The notes below the pieces were generated by a model, which saw only the letters and a list, made by a program, of their open reading frames with translations, searched no databases and was not told the origin of the DNA. From positions 62,001 to 126,000 of the forward strand of contig NZ_MWUM01000012.1 of assembly GCF_002028455.1 (NCBI RefSeq): a DNA stretch of 64,000 bases, read 5' to 3'. The stretch comes from Zoogloea sp. LCSB751 (GTDB taxonomy: Bacteria > Pseudomonadota > Gammaproteobacteria > Burkholderiales > Rhodocyclaceae). The translations under genes were made by a program, and so were the position numbers. This document shows, one piece after another, positions 9,201 to 18,270 of this stretch. Numbering within the stretch: the first letter of the stretch is position 1; each line of letters starts with the position of its first letter.

Positions 9201-9984
9201 GCTCATCCACGTACTGGCGCAGCTCCTTGGCGCCCAGCGCACAGTTGAGGCCGAAGCTGATCGGCTGGGCGTGGCTGAGGGAGTTCCAGAAAGCCTCGGC
9301 GGTCTGGCCGGACAGGGTGCGGCCGGAGGCGTCGGTGATGGTGCCGGAGATCATCACCGGCACGCGCTGCTTGATGTCGGCGAACAGCTTCTCGACGGCG
9401 AAGACGGCCGCCTTGGCGTTGAGCGTATCGAAGATGGTCTCGATCAGCAGGATGTCGGCGCCGCCTTCGAGCAGGCCACGGGCCGAGTCGTAGTAGTCAT
9501 CGACCAGCGCATCGAAGCTGATGTTGCGGAAGCCCGGATCGTTCACGTCCGGCGAGATCGACAGGGTGCGCGACGTGGGGCCGACCACGCCGGCACAGAA
9601 ACGTGGCTTGGCCGGGTTGGCGGCGGTGAATTCGTCGCACAGCTCACGCACCAGGCGGGCGCCCTCCACGTTCAGCTCGTAGGCCACGTCGCCCAGCCCG
9701 TACTCGGCCTGGGACACGCGGGTGGCGTTGAAGGTGCAGGTCTCGATGATGTCCGCACCGGCTTCCAGGTAGGCCCGATGGATGCCGCCCACTACATCCG
9801 GGCGGGTCAGCACCAGCAGGTCGTTGTTGCCCTTCAGGTCCTTGGGATGATCGGCGAAGCGCTGGCCGCGGTAGTCGGCCTCACCGAGCTTGTGCTGCTG
9901 GATCATCGTGCCCATCGCCCCGTCGAGGATCAGGATGCGGTGGGTCAGGGCGGACTGGAGTTCGGCGGTGCGGTCGGCTTGCAT
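6283..9984 (-). CDS. metH: Cobalamin-dependent methionine synthase
   Basis: A full-length 1,233-residue enzyme (E. coli MetH has 1,227) that transfers the methyl group of 5-methyl-THF to homocysteine through cobalamin. Domains in order: homocysteine-binding barrel with zinc ligands C248, C313 and C314 ([10 protein letters not shown]), pterin-binding barrel ([15 protein letters not shown]), cobalamin cap and Rossmann domains with the lower-ligand motif GDVHDIGKN near residue 760, and the AdoMet-dependent reactivation domain at the C-terminus. The ATG at 9984 has a GAGGT ribosome binding site and gives the family's [13 protein letters not shown]-terminus. An SAH riboswitch lies in its leader, coupling synthesis to S-adenosylhomocysteine level. 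Confidence 0.97.
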   Translation of the reverse strand: MQADRTAELQSALTHRILILDGAMGTMIQQHKLGEADYRGQRFADHPKDLKGNNDLLVLTRPDVVGGIHRAYLEAGADIIETCTFNATRVSQAEYGLGDVAYELNVEGARLVRELCDEFTAANPAKPRFCAGVVGPTSRTLSISPDVNDPGFRNISFDALVDDYYDSARGLLEGGADILLIETIFDTLNAKAAVFAVEKLFADIKQRVPVMISGTITDASGRTLSGQTAEAFWNSLSHAQPISFGLNCALGAKELRQYVDELSTVCDTFVSAHPNAGLPNPLSPTGYDETPEQLATEIVEWARSGLVNIVGGCCGTSPAHIKAIAEAVALVTPRSIPHIEKKLRLSGLEPFNVGPESLFVNVGERTNVTGSRAFARMILEGRFDDALAVARQQVENGAQVIDINMDEAMLDSLAAMEKFLKLIASEPDISRVPIMLDSSKWSVIEAGLKCIQGKGVVNSISMKEGEAEFLRQARLCRQYGAAVIVMAFDEKGQADTFARKTEICAKAYELLTGIGFPPEDIIFDPNIFAIATGIEEHDNYAVDFINAVAWIRENLPYAKISGGVSNVSFSFRGNDPVREAIHTVFLYHAIKAGMSMGIVNAGMLGVYDDLEPELRAKVEDVVLNRNPGAGEALVEFAQTVKEGKAKDSGPDLSWREQPVEARLSHALVKGITDFVVADTEEVRAKLAAEGKPPLAVIEGPLMAGMNVVGDLFGAGKMFLPQVVKSARVMKQAVAHLIPFIEEEKARTGATSKGKIVIATVKGDVHDIGKNIVGVVLGCNGYDIVDLGVMVPCDKILAAAKEHGAQAIGLSGLITPSLEEMSHVASEMKRQGFDVPLLIGGATTSRAHTAIKIAPHYDQPVIYVPDASRAVGVVTSLLSETQSASYAAEVAADYEKIRAQHAGKKGVTLVKLEEARANAFKWNGDPAYVPPKPAQLGVQAFDIDLAELVDYIDWGPFFQTWDLAGSYPKILHDDIVGETARELKSDAEVMLARMVAEQDTNPWVKARAVVGLFPANAVGDDIEIYADESRSEVLMSWHGLRQQHERPAGKPNYCLADFVAGKDSGVADYVGAFAVTAGLGIEGRLAAYERTHDDYHAIMLKALADRFAEAAAEWLHAKVRKELWAYAPAETLSCDELIKETYRGIRPAPGYPACPDHTVKGDLFTLLDAPANTGMGLTESFAMTPAAAVSGFYFAHPDSHYFAVSKIGQDQLADWAARTGMTVDEARKWLTPLL

Positions 9985-10073
9985 GGATCTACCTCGGTAC
10001 GGATTTGTCAGCCGGGAGAAATGCGCTGCAGCGACGCAAAAGCGAACGGCGCGGCAAACCCGGCTGGAAGGTT

Positions 10074-10140
10074 TGCGAGCGCCGTTGATGATTGCCGAGC
10101 CTGGCCCACGGCTTTCGCAGGTCGCAACGCTCCTCGGCAA
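10074..10140 (-). promoter_or_regulatory. S-adenosylhomocysteine (SAH) riboswitch upstream of metH
   Basis: On the minus strand the metH leader reads TTGCCGAGGAGCGTTGCGAC, then GCCAGGCTCGGCAA, then CAACGGCGCTCGC. This is the SAH riboswitch architecture: the P1 stem (TTGCCGAG pairing with CTCGGCAA), the conserved GAGGAGCGTTGC strand, the GCCAGGCT strand, and a downstream CAACGGCGCTC that pairs with GAGCGTTG to form the pseudoknot. SAH riboswitches are known mainly from Proteobacteria, upstream of ahcY and methionine-cycle genes, and switch genes on when SAH accumulates. It sits about 90 bp before the metH start. Confidence 0.88.
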
Positions 10141-10190
10141 GGGGCGGATTTTACGGGGTTTTCAGTCCATCTGCCAAGATCGGGCAGCGT

Positions 10191-10430
10191 TCAGGCGCTG
10201 GCAGCGGCGAGCAATTCGCGGGCGTCATCCCGCCACCAGCCGAGGGCCGCATAAAAGCCTTCCCACACGCAGCCGTTGCAGCCGCGCCCGCAGCAGCTGG
10301 TCGGCGCCGGCGGCGGATTGCGATGCGCCAGCCCGGCGGCGGCGAGCAGGCTGCGGATCGCCGCGATCTGCGCCTCGGCCTCGGCGAGGTTGGTTGAGCG
10401 ACGGGTGAAGGGATCGGCAAACGCAGTCAT
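10191..10430 (-). CDS. Oxidoreductase-like (OXLD1/PF09791-type) small cysteine protein
   Basis: A 79-residue protein with the signature PPPAPTSCCGRGCNGCVWEG, matching the short 'oxidoreductase-like' domain (PP..P..CC..GC..CVW) of bacterial proteins and mitochondrial OXLD1. Four closely spaced cysteines (CC-x3-C-x2-C) suggest metal binding. Its biochemical role is not established. The ATG at 10430 has GGAGC eight bases before it. It lies upstream of the metH riboswitch on the same strand and divergent from the TIR-domain gene. Confidence 0.78.
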   Translation of the reverse strand: MTAFADPFTRRSTNLAEAEAQIAAIRSLLAAAGLAHRNPPPAPTSCCGRGCNGCVWEGFYAALGWWRDDARELLAAASA

Positions 10431-10581
10431 GGCGGCAGCTCCGGCGGGGCCGCGACGATAACACGACGGCGCGGAGCGCCCCCAAAGGTCGATGGACTCT
10501 CCCTCCGCGCTGAACTAGATTCAAGACTGCGATCGGCTGCGATGCCCGCCGGGTATCGAGCTCACCGACAGGAGCGTTCCG

Positions 10582-11463
10582 ATGCCCCGAGAAATCACCA
10601 GCAAACGCCCCAAGGCCGCCTCCCGCCCCCGTCAGGAGCGTGAAGGGACGGCGCCCCCCGACCACCCTTACGACGTGTTCGTCTCCCACCAGGCCGGCGA
10701 CATCGAGCTGGCCCGCGACCTGTACCGGCACATCCGCGACACGCTGGGTTACGAGGCCTACTTCGACGAGCAGGACAGCGCGCCCGAGATGGATCCCGAC
10801 ACCGTCGATGCACGCACCGCCGAACGCCTGCGCAAGATCATGCGCAAGGCCGCCAGCCTGATCCTGGTGATCGGGCCGAACACCGCGCAGTCACGCTGGG
10901 TGCCCTGGGAACTGGGCTTCTTCGACGGCCGCCAGAGCTCCCAGCGGATCGGCATCTACCTGGCCGAAGGCGCGCAACTGCCCCCACAACAGGAGTACCT
11001 GGGCATCTACCCGAAGGTGCTGCGCAAGGCCGACGTACGCCACTTCCTGGCCGAAGCCACGATGGATGCCGCCGCCCTCGACAGCGTCACGCCGGACCTG
11101 CTGGAACGCCATCTGCACCATCTGCAGCGGGCCCCGTTCGACTACTGGCTGTCCCTGCTCCAGTGGCAGTTCGGTTTCCTCGGCAATCTGCTCGCCGACC
11201 ACCCCGCCCAGGGGATGGCCGGCGATTTCCAGCCGGACGACCGGCCCGAAGTCCTGCAGGCCAATCCCTGGCTGGCCGCCCTGCGGCTGTGGCAGGACCA
11301 GCTGGCCACGGCCCGCCTCAACCTGTGGGAGACGAGCCGGCAGGGCCGTTTGCATCCCCTGGTCCTGCCCGCCCTCGATGCCGCAGCCTGGTGGCCACAG
11401 GGCCTCGGTGCCCCGGGCCCTGCGGCCGTCACCGTGGAGTACGGCCCGCGCGCCGGGCATTAG
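10582..11463 (+). CDS. TIR-domain protein with a tryptophan-rich helical C-terminal region
   Basis: Of 293 residues, 1-27 are a charged linker and ~28-150 a TIR domain: YDVFVSHQAGDIELARDL forms betaA-alphaA, ASLILVIGPN the third strand, and SRWVPWELGFFDG carries a WxxxE-type glutamate (W106, E110) at the position of the NADase catalytic residue. Residues ~185-293 form a separate helical, Trp-rich region (FDYWLSLLQWQFGFLGNLL; NPWLAALRLWQDQLATARLN) that loosely recalls phasin-like helices. The ATG has an AGGAGCG ribosome binding site. Bacterial TIR proteins are often NAD-degrading effectors in anti-phage defence, but no partner gene (ThsA, SIR2, Argonaute) is adjacent. Function is therefore open. 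Confidence 0.78.
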   Translation: MPREITSKRPKAASRPRQEREGTAPPDHPYDVFVSHQAGDIELARDLYRHIRDTLGYEAYFDEQDSAPEMDPDTVDARTAERLRKIMRKAASLILVIGPNTAQSRWVPWELGFFDGRQSSQRIGIYLAEGAQLPPQQEYLGIYPKVLRKADVRHFLAEATMDAAALDSVTPDLLERHLHHLQRAPFDYWLSLLQWQFGFLGNLLADHPAQGMAGDFQPDDRPEVLQANPWLAALRLWQDQLATARLNLWETSRQGRLHPLVLPALDAAAWWPQGLGAPGPAAVTVEYGPRAGH

Positions 11464-11528
11464 CGCCAAAGCGGGCGAACAGCCGGTTTTGCCCGCATGC
11501 TGCAACGCGGGGAGAGGATAATGCCGCC

Positions 11529-12962
11529 ATGTCCGCCCCGCTCCCTCCCTGGCTCGAAGACTTCCGCGCACAGCTCGGCGCCAAGCTCGTCGAAACCCAT
11601 ATCTCCTGGCTGCTGCTCGCCGACGGTTTCGCCTGGAAGCTGAAGAAGCCGATTACCCTGCCTTTTCTCGACTACAGCTCGGCGGCCCGCCGGCAGTTCT
11701 TCTGCCAGGAGGAACTGCGCCTCAACCGGCGCTTCGCGCCCGAGCTCTACCTGGGCCTGGAGCCGGTCGGCGACAGCGGAGAATGGGCGATCAAGATGCG
11801 CCGCTTCGCCGAGAGCCAGCGCCTCGACCACGTGTGCGCCCGCGGTGCGCTGACGCCCGCTCACCTGTCGGCCCTCGCCCGCGTCGTGCATGCCTTCCAC
11901 CGGGCCGCGGCGACGGCCCCGGCCGACAGCCGCTTCGGCAAACCGGAGCAGATCCGCAGCCCCGCCATCGACAACTTCACCGCCATCCGCGACCTGCGGC
12001 CGGACGCCGCGCCGCGCCTCGCCCGCCTGGAAGCCTGGAGCGAAGCTGAATTCACCCGCATCGCCCCGCAACTGGCAGCCCGCAAGGCGGCCGGCCGGGT
12101 GCGCGAATGCCATGGCGACCTGCACCTGGGCAACCTGGTTCTGCTGCATGGCGACGTGATCCCCTTCGACTGCATCGAGTTCAACGACGACTTCCGCTGG
12201 ATCGACGTGGCCTCCGAGCTGGCCTTCACCTATGTGGACCTGCTCGACCACCAACGACCGGGGCTGGCCGCCTGGCTGCTCAACGAATGGCTGACCGAGT
12301 CCGGCGATTTCGACGCGGTGCCGGTGCTGCGCTTCTACGCGGTGTACAAGGCGATGGTGCGCGCCAAGGTCGCCGCCTTCGCCGGCCAGCCGGACACCAC
12401 CGACGACTATCTGGCCCAGGCCGAGCGCCTGACCGCACCGCGCCGCCCGCGACTGGTGATCACCCACGGCCTGTCCGGCTCCGGCAAGAGCAGCCTCAGC
12501 GCCGAACTGCTGCGCGCCGATCCCCACGCCGCCACGCTGCGCCTGCGCTCCGACGTGGAACGCAAGCGCCTGTTCGGACTGCCACCGCTGGCCAGCAGCC
12601 GCTCCTGCGTGGCCGGCGGCATCTATACCCCGGAGGCAACCCGCCGCACTTACACGCGGCTGGCCGAGCTGGCCAGCCGGATGCTCGACGCCGGCTGGTC
12701 GGTGATCGTCGACGCGGCCTTCCTCAAGCGTAGCGAACGCGACAGCTTCGCCGAGCTGGCCCGGCGCCACGGCGCCGAATTCGCGATCCTCGCCTGCGAG
12801 GCGCCACTGGACGAACTGCGCTGCCGCTTGCGGGCCCGCCGCAACGACCCTTCCGAAGCCACCGTCGAAGTGCTCGAACGGCAGCTGGAGTGGATCGAAG
12901 CGCTCGACGCGGACGAGCAGGCCCGCGTCATCCCGCCGCCTCAGCGCAGGGAACCGACGTAA
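11529..12962 (+). CDS. Bifunctional protein: aminoglycoside-phosphotransferase-like kinase fused to a P-loop AAA kinase
   Basis: A 477-residue fusion. Residues 1-300 resemble the APH/choline-kinase fold, with the catalytic loop CHGDLHLGNL (residues 194-203) and the metal-binding loop IPFDCIEFNDDFRWID. Residues ~308-477 are a zeta-toxin/AAA_33-like P-loop kinase with Walker A GLSGSGKS (314-321), LRSDVERKRLFG and VIVDAAFLKRSER. This fusion (COG2187 plus COG0645) is widespread in Proteobacteria but its substrate is unknown; antibiotic resistance should not be assumed. The ATG at 11529 follows GGGGAGAGG. Its 3' end overlaps the next convergent gene by 22 bp. Confidence 0.83.
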   Translation: MSAPLPPWLEDFRAQLGAKLVETHISWLLLADGFAWKLKKPITLPFLDYSSAARRQFFCQEELRLNRRFAPELYLGLEPVGDSGEWAIKMRRFAESQRLDHVCARGALTPAHLSALARVVHAFHRAAATAPADSRFGKPEQIRSPAIDNFTAIRDLRPDAAPRLARLEAWSEAEFTRIAPQLAARKAAGRVRECHGDLHLGNLVLLHGDVIPFDCIEFNDDFRWIDVASELAFTYVDLLDHQRPGLAAWLLNEWLTESGDFDAVPVLRFYAVYKAMVRAKVAAFAGQPDTTDDYLAQAERLTAPRRPRLVITHGLSGSGKSSLSAELLRADPHAATLRLRSDVERKRLFGLPPLASSRSCVAGGIYTPEATRRTYTRLAELASRMLDAGWSVIVDAAFLKRSERDSFAELARRHGAEFAILACEAPLDELRCRLRARRNDPSEATVEVLERQLEWIEALDADEQARVIPPPQRREPT

Positions 12963-13264
12963 CGCTCGGTCGGGTGGGTAGCGTTGGGCCGGGATGAACG
13001 CAGCCGCTCGAGGAGGCCCCGGGCCACCCGGTCGTTGGCGGCGTCACCGTCGGCCGACGACTCCTCCAGCCCCATGGCGGCGGTCAACCGCGTGGCCAGG
13101 TCGGCCAGCTCCGCATTGCCGGCCTCCAGGGCCAGGCGCACGATCTCCCGCGCATAGTCCTTGTTCACCCGCATGTATTCCACGTCGGTGATGCGGTTGC
13201 TGACCCTGCGCAGCAGCAGGTGGATACGGCCCAGCAGGCCGTAGATGACGGTATCGGATTCCAT
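12941..13264 (-). CDS. Hypothetical protein, 107 residues
   Basis: Not recognised. It starts MESDTVIYGLLGRIHLLLRR behind a strong AAAGGA ribosome binding site and appears mostly helical and soluble, with no signal peptide or metal motif. The last 22 bp overlap, on the opposite strand, the end of the P-loop kinase fusion. It lies 36 bp downstream of the amt stop and probably shares the amt transcript, so a link with nitrogen status is possible but only inferred from position. Confidence 0.65.
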   Translation of the reverse strand: MESDTVIYGLLGRIHLLLRRVSNRITDVEYMRVNKDYAREIVRLALEAGNAELADLATRLTAAMGLEESSADGDAANDRVARGLLERLRSSRPNATHPTERYVGSLR

Positions 13265-13300
13265 CGCGATTCCTTTCCGGTTCCGTTGAAAATGGGTTGA

Positions 13301-14602
13301 TCAGGCGTGGCCGATGGTTTCGCCGTGTTCGACGAGATCAAGGCCTTCCGCTTCGGTCCGCTCGTCCACCCGCAAGCCCACCAGGCGGTCGACGAGCAGC
13401 AGCACGCAGAAGGTGGCCCCGCCGCTATAGACCAGCGTGGCGGCAATGCCGGCCAGCTGGGCCAGCAGGTCGCCCCGCACGCCACCGATGGCCGGCGAAG
13501 CCAGCCAGCCGGTCAGCAGCGCACCGAGGATACCGCCGACACCGTGGATGCCGAAGGCGTCCAGCGCATCGTCGTAGCCGAGCATGCGCTTCAGCAGCGT
13601 GGCGCCCAGGTAGCAGCCGACACCGGCGACGAGGCCGATCAGCAGCGCCGCCTGCGGCGTGACGTAGCCGGACGCCGGCGTCACCGCCACCAGCCCGCCG
13701 ACCGCGCCGGACACCAGGCCGAGGGCGCTCGGCCGGCCGCGCATCAGCCATTCGGTACCCATCCAGGCCACCGCGGCCGTCGCCGCCGCCAGCGGGGTGG
13801 CCAGCATCGCCATGCCGGCGCGGCTGTCGGCCGCCAGCGCCGAGCCGGCATTGAAACCGAACCAACCCACCCATAGCAGCGCCGCGCCGGTCAGCGTCAG
13901 GGCCAGGTTATAGGGGGTCATGGCCTGCCGGCCGAAACCATCCCGCGGCCCCAGCACCACGGCGCAGACCAGACCGGCTACGCCGGCGTTGATGTGCACC
14001 ACGGTGCCGCCGGCGTAATCCAGCGCCCCCATCGTCGCCAGCCAGCCGCCCGGCGCCCACACCCAGTGGGCCACCGGCGCATACACCAGCACCGACCACA
14101 GGGCCGCGAACAGCAGAACCGCCGAGAATTTCATGCGCTCCGCGAAGGCACCCGGCACCAGCGCGGTGGTGATGATCGCGAAGGTGAGCTGGAACATCGC
14201 GAACACCGACTCGGGAATGCCGGCCCCGGCATTCCCGGCCAGGGCATCCAGCTCCAGGCCGTCGAGGAACAGGCGGTCAAGACCGCCCAGCCAGGCAGAA
14301 CCAGGTCGCAACGCCAGGCTGTAGCCGACGAGACACCAGGTCAGCGTCACCACGGCGGCAATCGCCACGCTCTGGCTCATGGTGGACAGCACGTTGCGGC
14401 GCCGGACCATGCCGCCGTAGAACAGCGCCACGCCGGGCAGCGTCATCAACAGCACCAGCGCACTCGCCGTCAGCATCCAGGCGGTGTTGCCGGCGTCGGA
14501 ATGGGCCGGCGGCCCCGCCAGGACGACATCGGAAAGCAGTGACAGGAACGAGGGCAGCGCGGCATGGCGGACCAGGGCGGACAGGACGGGACTCTTCGGC
14601 AT
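13301..14602 (-). CDS. amt: Ammonium transporter, Amt/MEP/Rh family
   Basis: A 433-residue inner-membrane channel with an N-terminal signal-like segment followed by 11 transmembrane helices. It has the family blocks DAGNTAWMLTASALVLLMTLPG, FNAGSALAAD and DAFGIHGVGGILGALLTG, which include the pore histidine and structural residues. It moves ammonium/ammonia into the cell. No glnK/PII gene adjoins it, unlike the common glnK-amtB pair. Upstream on the same strand are a sigma-54 promoter (14652-14668) and an NtrC-type site (14739-14755), so it should be induced by nitrogen limitation. The ATG at 14602 gives the conventional N-terminus; an upstream GTG in frame is less likely because it would lie close to the regulatory sites. 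Confidence 0.93.
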   Translation of the reverse strand: MPKSPVLSALVRHAALPSFLSLLSDVVLAGPPAHSDAGNTAWMLTASALVLLMTLPGVALFYGGMVRRRNVLSTMSQSVAIAAVVTLTWCLVGYSLALRPGSAWLGGLDRLFLDGLELDALAGNAGAGIPESVFAMFQLTFAIITTALVPGAFAERMKFSAVLLFAALWSVLVYAPVAHWVWAPGGWLATMGALDYAGGTVVHINAGVAGLVCAVVLGPRDGFGRQAMTPYNLALTLTGAALLWVGWFGFNAGSALAADSRAGMAMLATPLAAATAAVAWMGTEWLMRGRPSALGLVSGAVGGLVAVTPASGYVTPQAALLIGLVAGVGCYLGATLLKRMLGYDDALDAFGIHGVGGILGALLTGWLASPAIGGVRGDLLAQLAGIAATLVYSGGATFCVLLLVDRLVGLRVDERTEAEGLDLVEHGETIGHA

Positions 14603-14651
14603 GAACACTTTCGGCAGACGGACAGCGCCCAGGTGGCGCATGTGCACATGC

Positions 14652-14668
14652 AGCAAATCTTGTGCCGG
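14652..14668 (-). promoter_or_regulatory. Sigma-54 (RpoN) promoter of amt
   Basis: On the minus strand the sequence CCGGCACAAGATTTGCT fits the -24/-12 consensus TGGCAC-N5-TTGC. The invariant GG and GC dinucleotides are ten bases apart, as required. It lies about 50 bp before the amt ATG. Confidence 0.72.
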
Positions 14669-14738
14669 GCAAAATCGGCCGGAAAACCCCTGTTCTTGCG
14701 CCTCTTGCGCCCCCGGATGGCTCACTCACCCGACATGA

Positions 14739-14755
14739 AGCACCGGCCTGGTGCA
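14739..14755 (-). promoter_or_regulatory. NtrC-binding site upstream of amt
   Basis: AGCACC-GGCCT-GGTGCA matches the NtrC consensus TGCACC-N5-GGTGCA at all but the first base. It lies some 80 bp upstream of the sigma-54 promoter, a normal enhancer distance. Confidence 0.68.
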
Positions 14756-14796
14756 GACCGCTGGCATCCGCCTGCAGCCAGTACGGCAAAGTCCGA

Positions 14797-14814
14797 GGGC
14801 GAATGAACTCGCCC
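14797..14814. repeat. REP-like palindrome, copy 2
   Basis: GGGCGAATGAACTCGCCC, one base different from the perfect palindrome of copy 1. It lies between the divergent-side regulatory region of amt and the norB terminator. The rest of the 318-base gap 14603-14920 holds the amt promoter elements and the norB terminator, and no gene was seen in it. Confidence 0.65.
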
Positions 14815-14867
14815 CGACAGGCTTTCTCCGCCCTGCCGATCCGGCTCCGGACCGCCCCAAAATGCGC

Positions 14868-14891
14868 AAAGCCCGGCCGGAGCCGGGCTTT
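14868..14891 (-). terminator. Terminator-like hairpin after norB
   Basis: A perfect ten-base-pair stem AAAGCCCGGC / GCCGGGCTTT around a four-base loop, 30 bp past the norB stop. On the minus strand the stem ends in CTTT and is followed by GCGCATTTT, a modest T-rich tail. The symmetric A/T ends could make it work on both strands. Confidence 0.58.
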
Positions 14892-14920
14892 GCTACGTTA
14901 CCGCGTCAGGAAGCGAAGGA

Positions 14921-16752
<1,832 letters not shown>

Positions 16753-16825
16753 GGAACCTCCCTGGATGGCTTCGCTGCACGGCGCAGCTTGGGCCGGATG
16801 TTCCGGATCGCGGGGGGCGACGTCC

Positions 16826-16839
16826 TTGACTCGGGTCAA
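16826..16839 (-). promoter_or_regulatory. Dnr/Nnr/FNR-type operator of norCB
   Basis: TTGAC-TCGG-GTCAA is a perfect dyad of the CRP/FNR superfamily; TTGAC-N4-GTCAA is close to the reported NO-responsive Dnr/NnrR consensus. The centre is about 80 bp before the norC ATG. A weak -10-like GAACAT lies about 30 bp downstream, compatible with a class-II activated promoter. Confidence 0.68.
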
Positions 16840-17042
16840 GGGCGCCGGATGGCGCTCCGCGGCCGACGCCCCGCAACGCCATGGGAATACGCCCGCGCGC
16901 CCCCGCCAGGCGGTGCGGCATGCCGGATGGGAGACCCCGGTGGACGACCGGATGGTCGCCGTGAAACACGACGGTAGTCAGCCCTGCGGCGAGGCCCGAT
17001 AATCGCGACCGTCCGAACGATCCCCGCGCCTCGCGCCCCGCC

Positions 17043-18260
17043 ATGCCGCTCCGCCCCGAACTCGACTTCATCGGCCTTGCCCCCTTTCTGCGCCTGAGCA
17101 TCGCCGGCGGTGACCTGCGCCAGGTGGCCCAAGTGCTGCTGGAGCAGGCCCGGCAGGACCAGGACAACCCCAACCTGTGGATGAACCTGGCCACCGCCTT
17201 CTTCACCCTCGGCGAGCGGGAGCTCGGCCTGACGATTCAGGGCCAGGCGTTGCAGATGCAGCGCCGCTACACCCTGCCGGCCCGTCGCCAGCCGGCCCGC
17301 TACCGCCTGCTGGTGCTGCTCAATGCCGGCGACCTGGCCGAGAACACGCCGATCGACTGCCTGCTCGAGGACAGCGACGTGGAGCTGATCTACCAGTACG
17401 TCAGCCAGGCCGAGCCGCTGCCCGCCGATCTGCCGGAGCACGACGCCGTCCTCGTGGGCCTGTCTGTCACCGACACCAGCCAACCCATCCTCGACGCCCT
17501 CGTGCCGCTGCTTGCCCACTGGCCACAGCCGGTCATCAACGCCCCGCAATACATTCCGAACGTGGAACGCGAGGCCGCCAGCGCGCTGCTGCAGGGCGTC
17601 CCCGGCCTGCTGATCCCGGCCACCTGGCCGGTGGATCGGTCCGCCCTGGCTGCCTTCGCCGACGGCAGCCGGGCCATCGAAGACAGCTTCCCTGGCGGCC
17701 GCTTCCCGGTGATCCTGCGGCCTACCGGCTCCCACGGCGGCCACGGTCTGGCGCGCATCGACAGTGCGGCGGAGATCGACGCCTACCTGGCGGCCGAGCC
17801 CGAAAACAGCTTCTACCTGTCGAACTTCATCGACTACAGCGGCCCCGACGGCCTGTTCCGCAAGCTGCGCGTGGCGCTGATCGACGGCCAGCCCTTCCCC
17901 TGCCACATGGGCGTGTCGTCCCACTGGATGATCCATTACCTCAACGCCGGCATGTACGAGGACGCCGCCAAGCGCGCCGCGGAGTTCGCGTTCATGGAAG
18001 GCTTCGCCGACTTCGCCGCACGCCACGCTACCGCGCTGGAGGCGATCCACCGCCGCTCGGGGCTGGACTACCTCTGCATCGACTGCGCCGAAACCCGTGA
18101 CGGCACGCTGCTGATCTTCGAGATCGACCACGCGATGGTGGTCCATGCGATGGACCCGGAAGAACTCTTCCCCTACAAGCAGGTGCACATGCTGAAGGTG
18201 AGGCAGGCTTTCGAGGATTATCTTTACCGTCTCCAGGCTTCCCGGCCCACCCCGCTCTGA
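17043..18260 (+). CDS. TPR and ATP-grasp-like protein
   Basis: A 405-residue cytosolic protein. Residues ~15-75 resemble a tetratricopeptide unit (QDNPNLWMNLATAFFTLGER), residues ~85-190 a Rossmann-like pre-ATP-grasp region, and residues ~195-395 an ATP-grasp-like fold with the nucleotide loop VILRPTGSHGGHGLARI and the acidic metal-binding end DYLCIDCAETRDGTLLIFEID. ATP-grasp enzymes ligate a carboxylate to an amine or thiol; the substrate here is unknown. It is followed 10 bp later by a SerC-type aminotransferase, and the two probably form an operon. It is divergent from norCB. Confidence 0.68.
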   Translation: MPLRPELDFIGLAPFLRLSIAGGDLRQVAQVLLEQARQDQDNPNLWMNLATAFFTLGERELGLTIQGQALQMQRRYTLPARRQPARYRLLVLLNAGDLAENTPIDCLLEDSDVELIYQYVSQAEPLPADLPEHDAVLVGLSVTDTSQPILDALVPLLAHWPQPVINAPQYIPNVEREAASALLQGVPGLLIPATWPVDRSALAAFADGSRAIEDSFPGGRFPVILRPTGSHGGHGLARIDSAAEIDAYLAAEPENSFYLSNFIDYSGPDGLFRKLRVALIDGQPFPCHMGVSSHWMIHYLNAGMYEDAAKRAAEFAFMEGFADFAARHATALEAIHRRSGLDYLCIDCAETRDGTLLIFEIDHAMVVHAMDPEELFPYKQVHMLKVRQAFEDYLYRLQASRPTPL

Positions 18261-18270
18261 GCGCCCACCG

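Noticed and set aside
7072-10254. A 1,060-codon open frame on the plus strand opposite metH, and similar ones opposite napA (22521-25238) and the hybrid kinases (30479-33373, 34545-37931).
   Set aside because: They are mirror frames of strongly conserved genes in high-GC DNA, rich in Arg/His/Gly/Gln repeats, and show no recognisable domain.
10582-12962. The TIR gene and the downstream phosphotransferase/P-loop kinase fusion considered as a two-gene toxin or defence system.
   Set aside because: The fusion is a widespread housekeeping-type family found without TIR genes, has its own ribosome binding site, and no immunity or sensor signature links the two.
11529-12962. The phosphotransferase-like domain considered as an aminoglycoside resistance gene.
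   Set aside because: Only the generic kinase catalytic loop is shared; the fusion belongs to a common uncharacterised family and no resistance context is present.
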